From the NCBI RefSeq assembly GCF_963422355.1, contig NC_085098.1, forward strand, positions 2,141,132 to 2,205,131: 64,000 bases of DNA, given 5' to 3'. This document shows positions 1 through 11,483 of the stretch, piece after piece. The notes below the pieces were generated by a model that was given only the letters and a program-made list of their open reading frames with translations, made no database searches and had not been told where the DNA came from. Origin of the DNA: Corticium candelabrum (lineage: Eukaryota; Porifera; Homoscleromorpha; Homosclerophorida; Plakinidae). Every line of letters starts with the position of its first letter. The first letter of the stretch is position 1. The translations under genes were made by a program, and so were the position numbers.

Positions 1-75
1 CGTGTGTGCCTGAGCTGCGTTTCTCAGCCGCCACTCTCATCTCACCGTAATCTGTATTATCTCGATGATTCACAG

Positions 76-505
76 CAACGGCAGACAGAAACGAAAGCGC
101 AAAGACTCGGACGACGAGCAGCAGACGGATTGTCCAGAGGTTTCCGCCATTCATTGAGATTTCGCAATCTGTGTTCGCAGGCAGCGTTTGTAATCCATTG
201 TCTGATGTGAAGGTGGACCTGGGACAGCTGCAGGTCAATACTCTGAGACGCTACAAACGTCACTATCGTCTACAGACTCGTCCTGGCCTCAACAAGACGC
301 AGCTCGTTGAAGTATGATGCTCTCTCGCCTGTTTTCCTTTCTGTTTTCTCACGTCTTTTCTCGTCTTTCGCAGACAATACTGCGTCACTTCAAGTCTACG
401 CCCGTTACTGAGAAGGAGACGCTGACGTACTTTATATACATGGCGAAAACTCATAAGAGCAAGTTTGATCAGCCATCATCCAGATACCAGGACAGTCCGA
501 CGTAA
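76..505 (+). CDS. SAP30L: SAP30/SAP30L-type histone deacetylase complex subunit, 3' part
   Basis: C-terminal part of a SAP30-family protein. In other animals this is a small subunit of the Sin3-HDAC co-repressor that helps dock Sin3 and bind DNA and nucleosomes. Three exons can be read: about 76-139, 213-311 and 374-505 (stop TAA 503-505). The first carries a basic stretch (GRQKRKRKDSDDE) like the family's nuclear-localisation segment. Its end TDCPE joins in phase to VDLGQLQ across intron 140-212. The block QVNTLRRYKRHYRLQTRPG is nearly identical to what I recall of vertebrate SAP30L. The last exon reads TILRHFKSTPVTEKETLTYF and ends in DQPSSRYQDSPT. The N-terminal zinc finger would lie before the window. 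A 3' splice site near base 75 is likely but not proven. The family call is firm; SAP30 versus SAP30L is not separable here. Confidence 0.85.
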
Positions 506-799
506 CAGAGTGTTGATTTTGTATCGATCGTTTGTTTGACATAAGTAAAGTGTGCAGCTATATTACGAGAATTCTTTTTTTTCGTTTCGAGACGGGTCTA
601 TTAGCATTCGGGACTAGTTAAATTCGAATTCTTTTCAGATCTTGGTATACTGAATGATATTTTTGAATTAGTTTGTTGATTATAATGAAATTCTGAGATC
701 AAAGTTCATTGTGTGCACAACGTCAGTCAATTCAGCTCAAAATTTAATTTGTGAATGTTTCTGTGTAGCCTCATTATTGTTGGTTGTGTTGTTGTTGTG

Positions 800-1215
800 T
801 AGTGTCTACCTCAATTGTTAGAGAGTCACGTTTGGAGAGTGGAAACATCCATCTGGGACCTTTGTGTCACACGTTTAGGTCTGGAATGAGCACGAAGTGT
901 AATTTCCTTAGGCAAGGAAATTAGACACAATTGCCTCTCTTGACTCAGGGCTGACTATAAATGAGTACCTGGTTTTGACCAGGGGGGGGAACCGTAGTGG
1001 CTACCAGCTGTGACTGTACAATCATCAGCTGCTGAGGTCCTGTTAGGACTGAGGGTGCCCAAACCCTCAGTTGACGTCACAGTCCAGTGCTCCTGCATGT
1101 ACCTGGCTTAACTTTAGAAGATTGCCTCATAGGCCCAAACTAGAGTTCTCCCAAGTAGCGTACAGGAACCCAACCATAGGATTAGGGTGCGACCATAAAG
1201 GGGAACTCTCACCAA
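800..1215 (+). mobile_element. tRNA-derived SINE, family A, copy 1
   Basis: A diverged tRNA-like head (CTCAATTGTTAGAGAGTC near 810-830, a B-box-like TTTAGGTCTGG near 875-885) is followed by a body of about 300 bases. The body aligns by eye with the reverse complement of 19050-19345. Shared runs include AGCTGTGAC, ATCAGCTGCTG, GTGCTCCTG and GAGTTCTCC. Two copies at distant sites in opposite orientation support a dispersed element rather than a gene. Ends are approximate. Confidence 0.5.
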
Positions 1216-1803
1216 ATACTAAACTTGCTGAAAGAAAGATACAAGGCCTAGCATCTTTGTGCAGGAAGCTTATGGTCCAGCCACCCACAGAAGCAGAGAA
1301 TGGGCCACGATTTGTTCAGATGATTCCCCGTATGAGTTACTCTCTGACTGAGTCTGTCCTCGTTTGGAAGTAACTATTGTAGGTCACCGTACCAAGTCCT
1401 CCTAACGTACACAATTGCAGCAAGACATGATCTATGAACTAATCTAAGAAGGGTCTCCTTTTGAGGCTCCACGGTTGTATTGACACAGTCAATACTTGCA
1501 TGATAACTTTGGGGTCCCAGTTTGCTTTAGTCAATAAATCACAACTTGCCACCATGTGTCTCACAATTCTTACCTGGAAAGTGCACAAGTATTGGTCTTT
1601 CTTGCTAACCAGCAATAGGAGTTACTCTGAGGATACATACAGGTAAACACGCCCACACAGGTAATTTCAATGCTTTATTTCTTTGTTACGGTAAACGTCT
1701 GCAGTAAACGCTTGCAAAGGGTTGTGTCATGAAGTGACAGCTTTCATCTGAGAGATTGTTGATTTTGGTGAGATTTCTCCTTTAATGGAAGCTCCTGTCA
1801 TTT

Positions 1804-1808
<5 letters not shown>

Positions 1809-1886
<78 letters not shown>
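1809..1886 (+). repeat. (TG)n microsatellite
   Basis: About 78 bases of uninterrupted TG dinucleotide, directly followed by a tRNA-like SINE head. Confidence 0.97.
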
Positions 1887-1887
<1 letters not shown>

Positions 1888-2095
1888 ACGTGTAAGGGAG
1901 TCATGTTTGAGCAGAAGCAACGGGGACCATTGTATCACAAGTTCAAGTCTTTGTTAAGCATAGGTGGAATACCCTAGGGCAAGGAACTCACACACAGTTA
2001 CCTTTCATGACTTGTGAGTATGATAAGTTCCTGATCACTGACTGAGGATGGACAAGACCGTTGTCTTGGCAATACTAAGATCAGTGCAGCAGAGG
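1887..2095 (+). mobile_element. tRNA-derived SINE, family B, copy 1
   Basis: Begins straight after the (TG)n tract. A B-box-like CAAGTTCAAGTCT lies near 1938-1950. The tail TGATCACTGACTGAGGATGG, then ACAAGACC, closely matches the tail of the copy at 34737-34925 (TGGTCACTGACTGGGGATGG, then GCAAGACC). The A box is diverged here. Boundaries are approximate. Confidence 0.5.
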
Positions 2096-2726
2096 GATAC
2101 ATATGGGCTTTGGTGTCTGGTTGCAGAGGTGTGCTGTAGTCATAATGATCAGGAAATTCCTCAGTGGACGCCTTGTGCATAAAATCTTTTTACATGGGAA
2201 TACTAGTACACAGCAGTAGACACATGAACCTTTGACAGAGGAAGGTCTGAATTCAGTGGCAGGGACCTTGACAACTGGGGATTCAATCTTTGCTGCAGCC
2301 GTAATCTGGTGGTCTGCTGGTTCATTGTTAAGGACTTTTTCATTGGGGTTGTCTCCCTTAGATCCACTGCATTCTGTCTTCGTCATGTTAGAGACTAGGT
2401 GGTGTGACCGCTTGTTCCAAAATTGGCCATAAGTTGCACTTCACATAATGCTGGATGTGGGAAGACCAGTCTGGGATGCTAAGTTTGTCATGTGGGCAAC
2501 CAGAAAAGTACTACTTCTCCAGTGATCCTTGCCCTACAAGGGAGTTATCTTCAGAAGGGCTTGTCTATTTTTATGTGTGTTACTTGGCTGGAGTGTTGAC
2601 ATATACCAACTTGCTATAAATTAATCAACATGTCCAGTCTGTACAGGGTTTATCATTGGAATGGCAGGGGTTTGGCAGCCGGATACGGTGAGTGCGTATT
2701 TTTGGAGTCCATCAGTCACTAATACT

Positions 2727-3005
2727 AACTCCAGTATTCCCCAACCCGTCTCATGAACTGTTTGTAACACCAGCTGCCGACTGCTCCTTCCACTGACTGT
2801 AGACAGGATAGAAGCGGACGCTACTGCCCCTACGAATTTGTCTCAGCTCCTGTTGGCAATACCGGCAAGGGTGGTGAACAGTATACCGCCAGCTGGGTGC
2901 TCCTGCCCCACCAGTCGCTTCGCCTCCTGACCTTAGAGCCTCCATTTAATTAAACCAATCAGCACAGTATTGAAGTGCAAAACCAAGTTGGGGAATACTG
3001 GAGTT
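2727..3005. mobile_element. MITE-like element with 19-base perfect terminal inverted repeats
   Basis: AACTCCAGTATTCCCCAAC at 2727-2745 is the exact reverse complement of bases 2987-3005. The interior (279 bases overall) has no convincing coding frame. Size and structure fit a non-autonomous DNA transposon; the superfamily is not assigned. Confidence 0.65.
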
Positions 3006-3359
3006 TTCACGATAATTTGGCATGCGCCATTGACATGTGACTGCCGGACCCCTAGTCACTTTGTTTATTGTTACTTGTGAAATATTTTCATTTTGCGAGA
3101 AGCTTTGTAGTTTAAGTCTGGCTTCTGATACATGCCATTCATGTGAGCAGTTCAGGGTAGTGTGCTGCCACACGCGTATCGTTTGTTGCTATGCCAAAAC
3201 TATTTTCAATATCTTACATTGCAGCATGGAAGCAATGACTCGACTTGCAGCATGGTGCGATGTGGCTTGTCAAAGTATCATATGGCAGCATGTTTGCAAT
3301 GCAAATTCGATGATCTAGTGGTTTGCTGTGCTGTGCCTTTCACTTAATTAAATGACACG

Positions 3360-3579
3360 TACTGTAAATCCAGAAATTTTTGTACTCATGAAATTTTAGT
3401 TATTTTCGTACAGATACCTGACTGTAGTAAAATAGCATAAATACTAAAATTTATAGATAGATGCACTAGAATTCGGCTACAGTACAGTACCAATGTCGGT
3501 ATGAAAATGACATGTGTACGAACTAGTTCATGCCAGAAATACTAAAATTTATGAGTATGAAAATCCTGGATTTACAGTA
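3360..3579. mobile_element. MITE with about 45-base terminal inverted repeats and TA ends
   Basis: The left end TACTGTAAATCCAG and the right end CTGGATTTACAGTA mirror each other, and similarity continues inward for about 45 bases (ACTCATGAAATTTTAG against CTAAAATTTATGAGT). TA at both ends suits a Tc1/mariner-type non-autonomous element of 220 bases. Confidence 0.65.
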
Positions 3580-6500
3580 TTGGAAAACCCTAAATATGCA
3601 AGAATGCCTGTAACATCTATTAGAACGTTACTAAAAGAGATGATTTTTGCATTTGGATAGACTTGGCTGCATATTTCTTTCAGGTTATATGATTATGCAA
3701 GAGATAAGAGATGTCGGTGATTGCAGTTTATGCACATACATTCTTTGGCTTCACTATACACTAGATGCTGCTCAACTCCAAAGGTGACATGTACTGGAGC
3801 AAGTGATTACTCTGCTGTGGTTTAGTAAAGCAAAATATTTTCTGGACAGGCATATTCAACTACTATTTTTATGAAATAGGTTTTGGTTAAAGAATGATAT
3901 AATCATCTTGGAGCATGCTTGCACCAAATACTGTGCTAACTATTGTTAGACTAATTATGATTAGAGCGCTATTAGGGTAGTTTGTTCACACCAACTAATT
4001 GTCACTAGATTTAGTAACAGTCACATGCGCACATGATGATAAGCTGTAGTACGAGCTTTTACATATTGACCAAGTATCATCTTGCCAGAATGCTTTGCTT
4101 CACCTTCTAACCCATATGCTTCGGTCTTCTGCTGAGGACACCAATAATTTCTGATAATAATAAAAAAGAAACTTTTCTCCTCCGGTGGGCTGTCAGTCAT
4201 TGGAGAATTTGAATTGCCGCACATGTCTCCTCTGGTGTGCCTCTCTCCAACGGCAAAGCTGCGTTACCAGCATCAGCCACATGTACGGCATCATCTTAAG
4301 CATGGCCAGATTATCTGTTTGGTGTACATTTCATGCACATGCAAGTGTCACGTGCCACCACTAACATCGTTCTAATGCTACTCTCTTACGGCATTAGAAT
4401 GGTGTTATGCTAATCATGATTAGGGTCCTATGCAACTAATCATGATTAGGGCCCAGCGTGACCACGCTCTTGATGTGTTATTTTGCTTATGGTAGACTTT
4501 GCAAGGATGTCCAGGTTACTTTGATAGTGATGTCGCAAATAGGAACTGGTAGTAGTTAACTTCTTGTATTTTACACCATGCCATTATAGCCAGGATTAGC
4601 AAAGAGGGCAATCTGACAACTGACTTGTCGTTGTAAGGGGGGGGAGATACTGTATTAGGCTGAAGTACCATGAAATTGTTATCAGAACAAGTGGATGTAT
4701 AGCATTGAGAAGTGTGGAGAGAATCAGGTAGACTTAGATGATCCACAGTTACTTCAAGAGCTAAACAAGGATGTAAATCACTCTGTTGAAAGAAGCTAGC
4801 AGTGATTACAAAGTATGACTTCTCAACAAAAACGGTTGAAGCAATGGCTAAAGCAGCAATAATTAATAGTGCGTGTGTGCATGCAGGAGATTGCTTTTTA
4901 TCTTTGCTGTAAAAGGAGGAAACATCTGTCGCATTGTCAAGAGTAGTTTTGTTAAATATTAGATTTGTTCTAGCACAGGCATTTGACTTGTTTGAACATA
5001 GTATACAAACACACTAGACTACTCTAGACTACAGCTACACGATTTCATGCAGTGTCATTATACACAGGATTACTCCCACTGCGTAACCTCTTCTGGAATA
5101 CGGGCATACTGTGATTAAATTCCAACCCCTCTTGTGTAAAGACAGCCTGCTAAACCTCACCATAAAACAACATGCTATAGATGTGAGGTAATATAGTATA
5201 TATTTTTTAGTTACCTTACTGTATCTTTTTATCAGTGTATGACAAATTGGGTTCCACAACAAAACCTTTGCCTGGACACTGAAATATCAGAAATTAATTG
5301 CCCCAGGACAACTGCTAGACAGATCGCCCAACATCTGGCACAATGCATCTTCCTTTGGGCAAGCTCACAAAATGGAAGTTGTGGTTTAGTAGATCAACAA
5401 GTAATCTCTTCTGACGTATAGGGTGCACAGAAGTACTGTAGTCTATAGAGGGCCAGTTTTGGACCAACCACTTTTGCAGAACCAGCACTCTATATCCTAC
5501 TCACACTGCATGACTATGTCAAGGACTACCATGCAAATGATACTGGTGAGCATCTCTCTCTTATCAGGGTATTTTTAGGAGTAATAGTGAAATTTATGAT
5601 AGTTAGAAGAATTGCAGCAATTGATGCAGAAGTTCTTTGTGATTGATGATGTTGCTGTCCATTCTTACTTTTCTGGTGGGACTCCAAATAATTGTCACGT
5701 TTGTGCAAATTCTAGCATGACTGCAGGTGCTTGGCATTGTCATTCACTATACATGTACTGACAATCTCTGATTGTGGTGAGTTCTCTTGTCATGACATAG
5801 AAGCAAGAATATAATTAATATGTGAAATGGGCAAGTGATTTGAGAAAACTTTTCCTTATCAATTGTTCTTACATTTACATGATTCTGAGGATGAAGAAAC
5901 AATTTTAGTAGTCCAGAATGGGCTAAATCATTTGATCCATCATCTACAGTATGATATATATAGAAGATTTCATGGTGCCAAAGAAGTATCATAGGCAGGT
6001 GGTCTACACATTTTTATCCAACAATACTGCATGCTTGGGAAACCCTAGCTCTGTCTATTGAAGAAGACTCATTAAGGGCTGAGTGGGCGATGTGCGCATC
6101 ATGCATCATGCATCATGCATGCTGTCACCGGGAAGTTATGAAGCTGGTGCACACTGTCACATTCAAACCTAGCTGTGCAAATTTCCTGGAATATGACTAC
6201 ACTACTACTATCTAAGACTGCCTCTTAGCACAATGACTGTAAACAAGCATTTTCAAAGTAATTTGTGTCCTGTGGAACTCTTTATGCAAAGGCATCTAAA
6301 TAACAAAGCTGTTAGTTTGACTTAATTGTGAGAATTTGTATAGAGGGAACTAAACTGTCTAGTTTTGACCTCAGTCTAGCTGGTACAGGTGAACAAATCT
6401 TTACAATCAAAGTAAAATCTGAGAATGTTGACCTACAGGGATGTGCTGCAGTAGTGAACTAAAGCAACAAAACCAAAAAAGCACTAAACCACACTGGTTA

Positions 6501-9475
6501 CTATAACTATAGAGATTATATAGCAGAATGTACTAGGAATCAAACCAGGAAAGAAATTGCTGTCGATCTAAGGTTATAGCAAGTCAAGTATACTGAAGCA
6601 GCCCATCTATAAGTCACTTTGATTCATCTTAGATTCTAAAAGCCATAATCATCCACGCGAAGTCCCTTATCATCCTTAATTCTCTTCCTTGTTGCTCGTC
6701 TTGTGGTTTGTCGATCTATCAATGCAGCAATAGACAGAGTTTCATGATGCAAATACTTTCTCGAACCTATAACAAACATCATGTGTACACTATAGCTTAA
6801 TTCTTAACTATAGAGTTGGGGTTTGTGTCTAACGTGCATGACATTTAGGACATACACTATACTGCTCTTTCTGAATTATACATTGTCACTTGAAATGTTG
6901 CTTTGCCTTGCTGTTCATTGCTGCATTTTGTGCTGCTTTCTGAGAGAAATCATAAGCACTTGGTCACTTTTGAAACACGATATCTCAAGTGTATCTGCAT
7001 GCACATGTGGTAGTGACTTGTGCAATGGAATAGCTGCATGCACACAGGCAGCAGTGCTGTACTGTCGACAAAAGTAAGAAAATCAGAGTACAGTGTACCT
7101 GCTAGAATGGTGGGATAGTATGTAAAAACAAGCATGGCAGGCCCTTCAGGCTAGCTGGTCAGTATTTGGCTGATGAAATAAGATGCTAGGAATGAGGCAT
7201 GACACAACTAAGTCAACTTGAAATTGTTGAGTAGAAGACAATTAATTACCTGAATTGCTGTGAACTATGATTGCAAAGTGAGCATTCTAATTAGTGGTTT
7301 AGGCTATGAAAACTGCATTCATTTTTGCACAAACTATGCTGCACATTATGCCAGTAGAGACAAACATCATTTTAGTAGCATGTGTCGATGTCATAGCAAG
7401 ATGTGCAAATATACCTACCAGTGATCAACTCCACTTGCCCAACACAGTCATAGAGTATATGATGAAGTATCTGACATATGTGGTTCAGATAACAAGGTTG
7501 TAGTGTATCTATTGTGTGTAATATCAGTATGATTTCATAATGACAGATACGGATGCGTACATGTACCTGTGTTGTATTGCTGTATTGATTATGCCTGTTA
7601 GGTGTCTTTTAAATTTTGCAGTTTATAAAAATTTTAGAACGCAGATATTTGCATTGTATTTACATTTTGTTTTATTTTATTGGAGATGATGGTAGGTTTA
7701 GTAACTATAAAGTAAGTGCCACTTAGAATAACATGGCAGAGGAATGTTGTACTGTCATCTGATTCTCTGTGTAGCCATAAGCCTACACTGCAAAATATTG
7801 CTGAATCCACCTCAGAGGAAAGTAATGTCCCTATTAATGATCTATGTTGATATGGATAGTACTGTGCAATGGTTGTTTTATATGCTAAAGCATGTTGATA
7901 TATTTTTGTGTGCACTTATATATCAACTAATACCCCTATATCGTTATATCTCTAGTAAAGATTTTGTCATACCTTATGACCACACATACTGTGGGGCATT
8001 TCATGCAGCTACAGGACAGTGTTTGTACAGAATACTGTTCATCTGCTATCTATATACTGACAGTCTGCATAGTATACATAGTCTAGTCTGCTGCACACTA
8101 CCAACCAAATAACATTGCATTACTAAGTACACTGTGGATGGGTTCTTAACTTTTAATTCCGGAAGGGATATTGTAGTTGAAGTTTTTAAGCATATGTTTC
8201 CATTGTAGCTAGGCTAAAAATTTAGTTTGGTCTAGTTTGGTCTAGATCTAGTCTGGTTTTATGAGCAGAAGGAAAGAAGATTGTTAACTCCGAGAAATTG
8301 TTCCAAAAAGGACATCATTGTATAGGATAATGGTGTCAGTTTTTACTACTGTGACCTCAACCTGTAGAACAAGATGTTTTAGTTAGATGTAGTGTGTTAC
8401 TATATAAACAGACTATTTGTCTAGGTTCAAGTCCTGTGTTGGCAAACTTTGGAAACTCATTTTCATTCACTGTTGTAGTTTCCAGTCTCAAATAGGTTTT
8501 GATAATGGTAGTCTAGCTGTATGGTGACAGAACAGTTAATTAGTGTGTGGTTTGCTAGTACATTTACTCAATATGTAAGAGTCAACAAACTCAGAAAATT
8601 TTTGTGAGATAATGAGCAAAAAAACAGAAATTTAGATGCTTGTTTTGGATTGCAAATCTCCTCATTGTCATTACATTGCATGATGGGGCACATGAGTTCG
8701 TTTTAAACGCTGAATTTGAGCTTTTACAAAAAGCGATAAATTAGTGTCATTGAACAGACGTCGTACTTTATTTAGGTATGACTATATTATAGCATTGACC
8801 AGCTAGCTTTGAACTGGATCATCGATTATTCTGATTTGTGTTCAGTCATCTTATGTAAGAACTATATTCATTGATCTACTTGAGGACACATTTTCTGGGT
8901 ACATGTAGCCTTCCCAGTTAGCTGCCTCTCGAGGAATGACGCCTCAACGTGCTAGGTAACAGATAAAATAAATGCCTCCTTCGTTTAAAAGTCACACTTG
9001 TGGGTACAGTAACTACTACGTACTAACTAGATGTAAACGCAGAGGCGTCTATATAAAAAGCCGTCCGTTTGGAAACACATTCTACAAATATGGAACCCTT
9101 CAAATGCGAGAGTTTCTGTTTGTATAGTCAAATGTACGCTTCAAGTTTCTTATTTGGACAGGTATTGTAACCTGAAAAAATGGCTGTTAGCTGATAGCCA
9201 ACTAGATAATAGTACTAACAAATAATACTAATAACTAATACTAATACCAACACTTGGCATGATACTACAATGCATATGATTGCATTGTATATAGTCATGA
9301 TTAGAGATACCTATTGGCATACACACTAATGTAAGTGTATTTTTACAGTTGCACTTACACAATGGCCAGTCGCTCATCAAAAAAGCACAAAGTAATCATG
9401 AATCTGGAAGTAATAATAGAGCAAATAGTAAAGCACACGTCAATTCGTACGGTTCAATCAGACCGCACAATTAGT

Positions 9476-11395
9476 CTAATGCCTCCTGAGCCTGTTCCAT
9501 TTGTTGTATGGAGTTGTCAACGATATGGTCAGTTTTGCATTATGTTGATGTAGAGATGTCGTCTGGTAGTGACGCACCAAATCGGCTAGAGATTGAAATT
9601 GGCAACAGCCCGATGTAAATCCATAAAATCCCTCTTCGCACAATATCTTAATGTGATTTACTTCTCCTCTAAATGCAATGCACAGTGTGTCACGGTGTGT
9701 CTCTCTTAGTCCAATGCCCGAGCGAGCCCTTACAAGGAAGACGCCATCCTCACATGGGGCTAGCAACTTCTCGCTGTCACTCCGACTCACTGAAATCTTC
9801 CAGTCTTTGTCATCTTCGTCATCTCGAATAAGGTCTTGTGTTGTGCCATAAATGTCAAAATACACATCTTCCCTTCCAAAGCTTTCTTCGTCGTCTTCCT
9901 CATTTGGGATGTAGCTTGCTCTTCTTCGCTTCTTCATATTTTCCTCTTTCTGAATGTCTCTGTTCGCTTTCTTCAATGCAAACAGACGACGTTTGATTTC
10001 ATCAGGTTTTAGTCCTAAACGACCAAGTTGAGACATGAACTGCGCCTTCGTCTGTTCCAATTCTAATATTCTTGGTTTCATCTCTTGCATTTCTTTGTCT
10101 AGCCTAACTGTCTGCTCTTCCAGTTCTGCTGCTATTTTATCATGGTTCTTCAGTTCAGATTCTGCTGTTTGCAAACGAGATCGAATGGAACGAAACTGTG
10201 ATTCTAGTACATCACCATCAGACTTGATAACTTGACTCGTATTACCAGTCAGTTTACTCAGCTGGTCTTGCCATAGGGTAATAATGAACGCATGAGCCTT
10301 TCTGCGGTTATTCATTTTTGCCTCTTGGGCCATTTGGCTGGTAAATACATCTGATTTCTTCTGAAATTCGTTGTTTCTGTCATCGTACTCTTCCTCTGCT
10401 TTTCTCAGCTCTTCAACAATTTCTTCTATTTTCATGGTCTTATCGTTAGTGTCATCGTATTTCGAAGCAGCATACAACAGACGTATATCCAGCTGACTGT
10501 TGTAATCGCGAAGGGAGTGAATCCGATAGTATTGCACCAGATCAAATACAGATACAAAATTGAATGGCTCAGAAAATCCATACATACCTTGATGATTAAA
10601 TATTCTAATCATCCTGATTACTCCATCTTTCTTCAATGTAAGGGTATAATCTCCAGGATATCCTGTTTTGTCTCGAATCAGAAACGAGCCATCTTCTGCA
10701 TCTTGCAATACTCTATTCACCTCATCTCGTCCTACGTCGGCCCAATACCACTCTGCCTCTTCCAGTGGTGGTGCTTTGATACCCGATTTGATAGTGGCCA
10801 CTGGTGTAGGAGGAACGTTCACTTGTCCAACAGGTACGTACATGTCGTCGCTCACACTTCGTGCTTCCTGCCGCGGCAAAACCCGGACGCCAATATCTGT
10901 GTAATCATTAGAAACGATAGAACCACGAGTTTTTCGAGGAGGAATCGGTGGGATGGCAGGTCCCGTATTGCCAGGGTAAGTTTGATTGGCTGGTGAGACA
11001 CCGTAGTTGTTCGGAGGCGAAGTCGGGATCGCAGGTGGATTAAATCGGCGACCGCCGATATTCCGCGAATCCTGCTGTGGCTGCGAAACAGGACTGTGCG
11101 GGGGCGTGACAGGAGCCTGGATAGAACGTCTAGGTGGACGTTCAGGAATTCTAGGAGGACGCTGAGGACTGCTCTCTTCCGCAAATTCTCCCATAAACAA
11201 TGTCCAATTTCCCGGAAACTCTCCTTCGCGACCTGTTCTCTCGTTTCTACCTTTCATCCATGACTCAGCGTCAGGCCATTGCCCGTCCGGCTGCCGCTCC
11301 ACCAGCAGCATGTCGCCTACGCACATGTCTACTTCTCTTGCTTGAGAGGCTGTGTAATCATAGATGGCTCGATAACGCCGAAACTGTCGAGCCAT
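9476..11395 (-). CDS. PIK3R: PI3-kinase regulatory subunit (p85-like), SH3-nSH2-iSH2-cSH2
   Basis: Regulatory subunit of class IA PI3-kinase: holds the p110 catalytic subunit and brings it to phosphotyrosine at the membrane. A single open frame of 639 residues shows an SH3 domain (about 8-68; AIYDY 11-15, ending EFPGNW), a proline-rich linker (about 75-155, with RPPRIPERPPRR and PPIPPRK) and an N-terminal SH2 (about 216-312; FLIRD with Arg241). A long charged coiled coil (about 315-495) is the p110-binding inter-SH2 region. The C-terminal SH2 spans about 531-627 (FLVRA with Arg556). Both SH2 arginines are present. Human p85 (about 724 residues) has a RhoGAP/BH domain after SH3; here only the linker is found. 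No intron is needed. The start at 11395 leads directly into the SH3. RRP15 starts 88 bases upstream on the other strand. Confidence 0.93.
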   Translation of the reverse strand: MARQFRRYRAIYDYTASQAREVDMCVGDMLLVERQPDGQWPDAESWMKGRNERTGREGEFPGNWTLFMGEFAEESSPQRPPRIPERPPRRSIQAPVTPPHSPVSQPQQDSRNIGGRRFNPPAIPTSPPNNYGVSPANQTYPGNTGPAIPPIPPRKTRGSIVSNDYTDIGVRVLPRQEARSVSDDMYVPVGQVNVPPTPVATIKSGIKAPPLEEAEWYWADVGRDEVNRVLQDAEDGSFLIRDKTGYPGDYTLTLKKDGVIRMIRIFNHQGMYGFSEPFNFVSVFDLVQYYRIHSLRDYNSQLDIRLLYAASKYDDTNDKTMKIEEIVEELRKAEEEYDDRNNEFQKKSDVFTSQMAQEAKMNNRRKAHAFIITLWQDQLSKLTGNTSQVIKSDGDVLESQFRSIRSRLQTAESELKNHDKIAAELEEQTVRLDKEMQEMKPRILELEQTKAQFMSQLGRLGLKPDEIKRRLFALKKANRDIQKEENMKKRRRASYIPNEEDDEESFGREDVYFDIYGTTQDLIRDDEDDKDWKISVSRSDSEKLLAPCEDGVFLVRARSGIGLRETHRDTLCIAFRGEVNHIKILCEEGFYGFTSGCCQFQSLADLVRHYQTTSLHQHNAKLTISLTTPYNKWNRLRRH

Positions 11396-11483
11396 GATGG
11401 AGGTTCGTCAGCTAACGTGCGCTATTCTCGCACTTCAGTGACGTGCAGTTATCCGGGAGCTTACGACGATACACACTATCCGA
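11396..11483. promoter_or_regulatory. short bidirectional promoter interval (p85 / RRP15)
   Basis: Only 88 bases separate the two divergent start codons, so both core promoters and 5' leaders must overlap here or reach into the opposite gene. I see no TATA box. The region is CpG-containing relative to its surroundings. Function is inferred from gene arrangement only. Confidence 0.5.

Larger units (their letters stand above)
506..9475. other. gene-free interval between two convergent genes
   Basis: The SAP30-like gene ends at 505 and the p85 gene ends at 9476 on the other strand. I see no reading frame here with domain signatures, coherent exon structure or protein-like composition. What is visible are SINE copies, a (TG)n tract and two inverted-repeat elements, listed separately. 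The rest is AT-rich unique-looking DNA, with a short run of a CATCATG-type repeat near 6100-6120. Short frames such as 7744-8112 have the biased composition expected by chance. Confidence 0.6.

Noticed and set aside
7744-8112. A 122-codon plus-strand frame in the gene-free region
   Set aside because: Rich in Leu, Ile, Tyr and Cys as expected from AT-rich DNA; no motif, no flanking exon.
10517-10996. A 159-codon plus-strand frame
   Set aside because: It lies antisense inside the well-supported p85 coding region and shows no family features.
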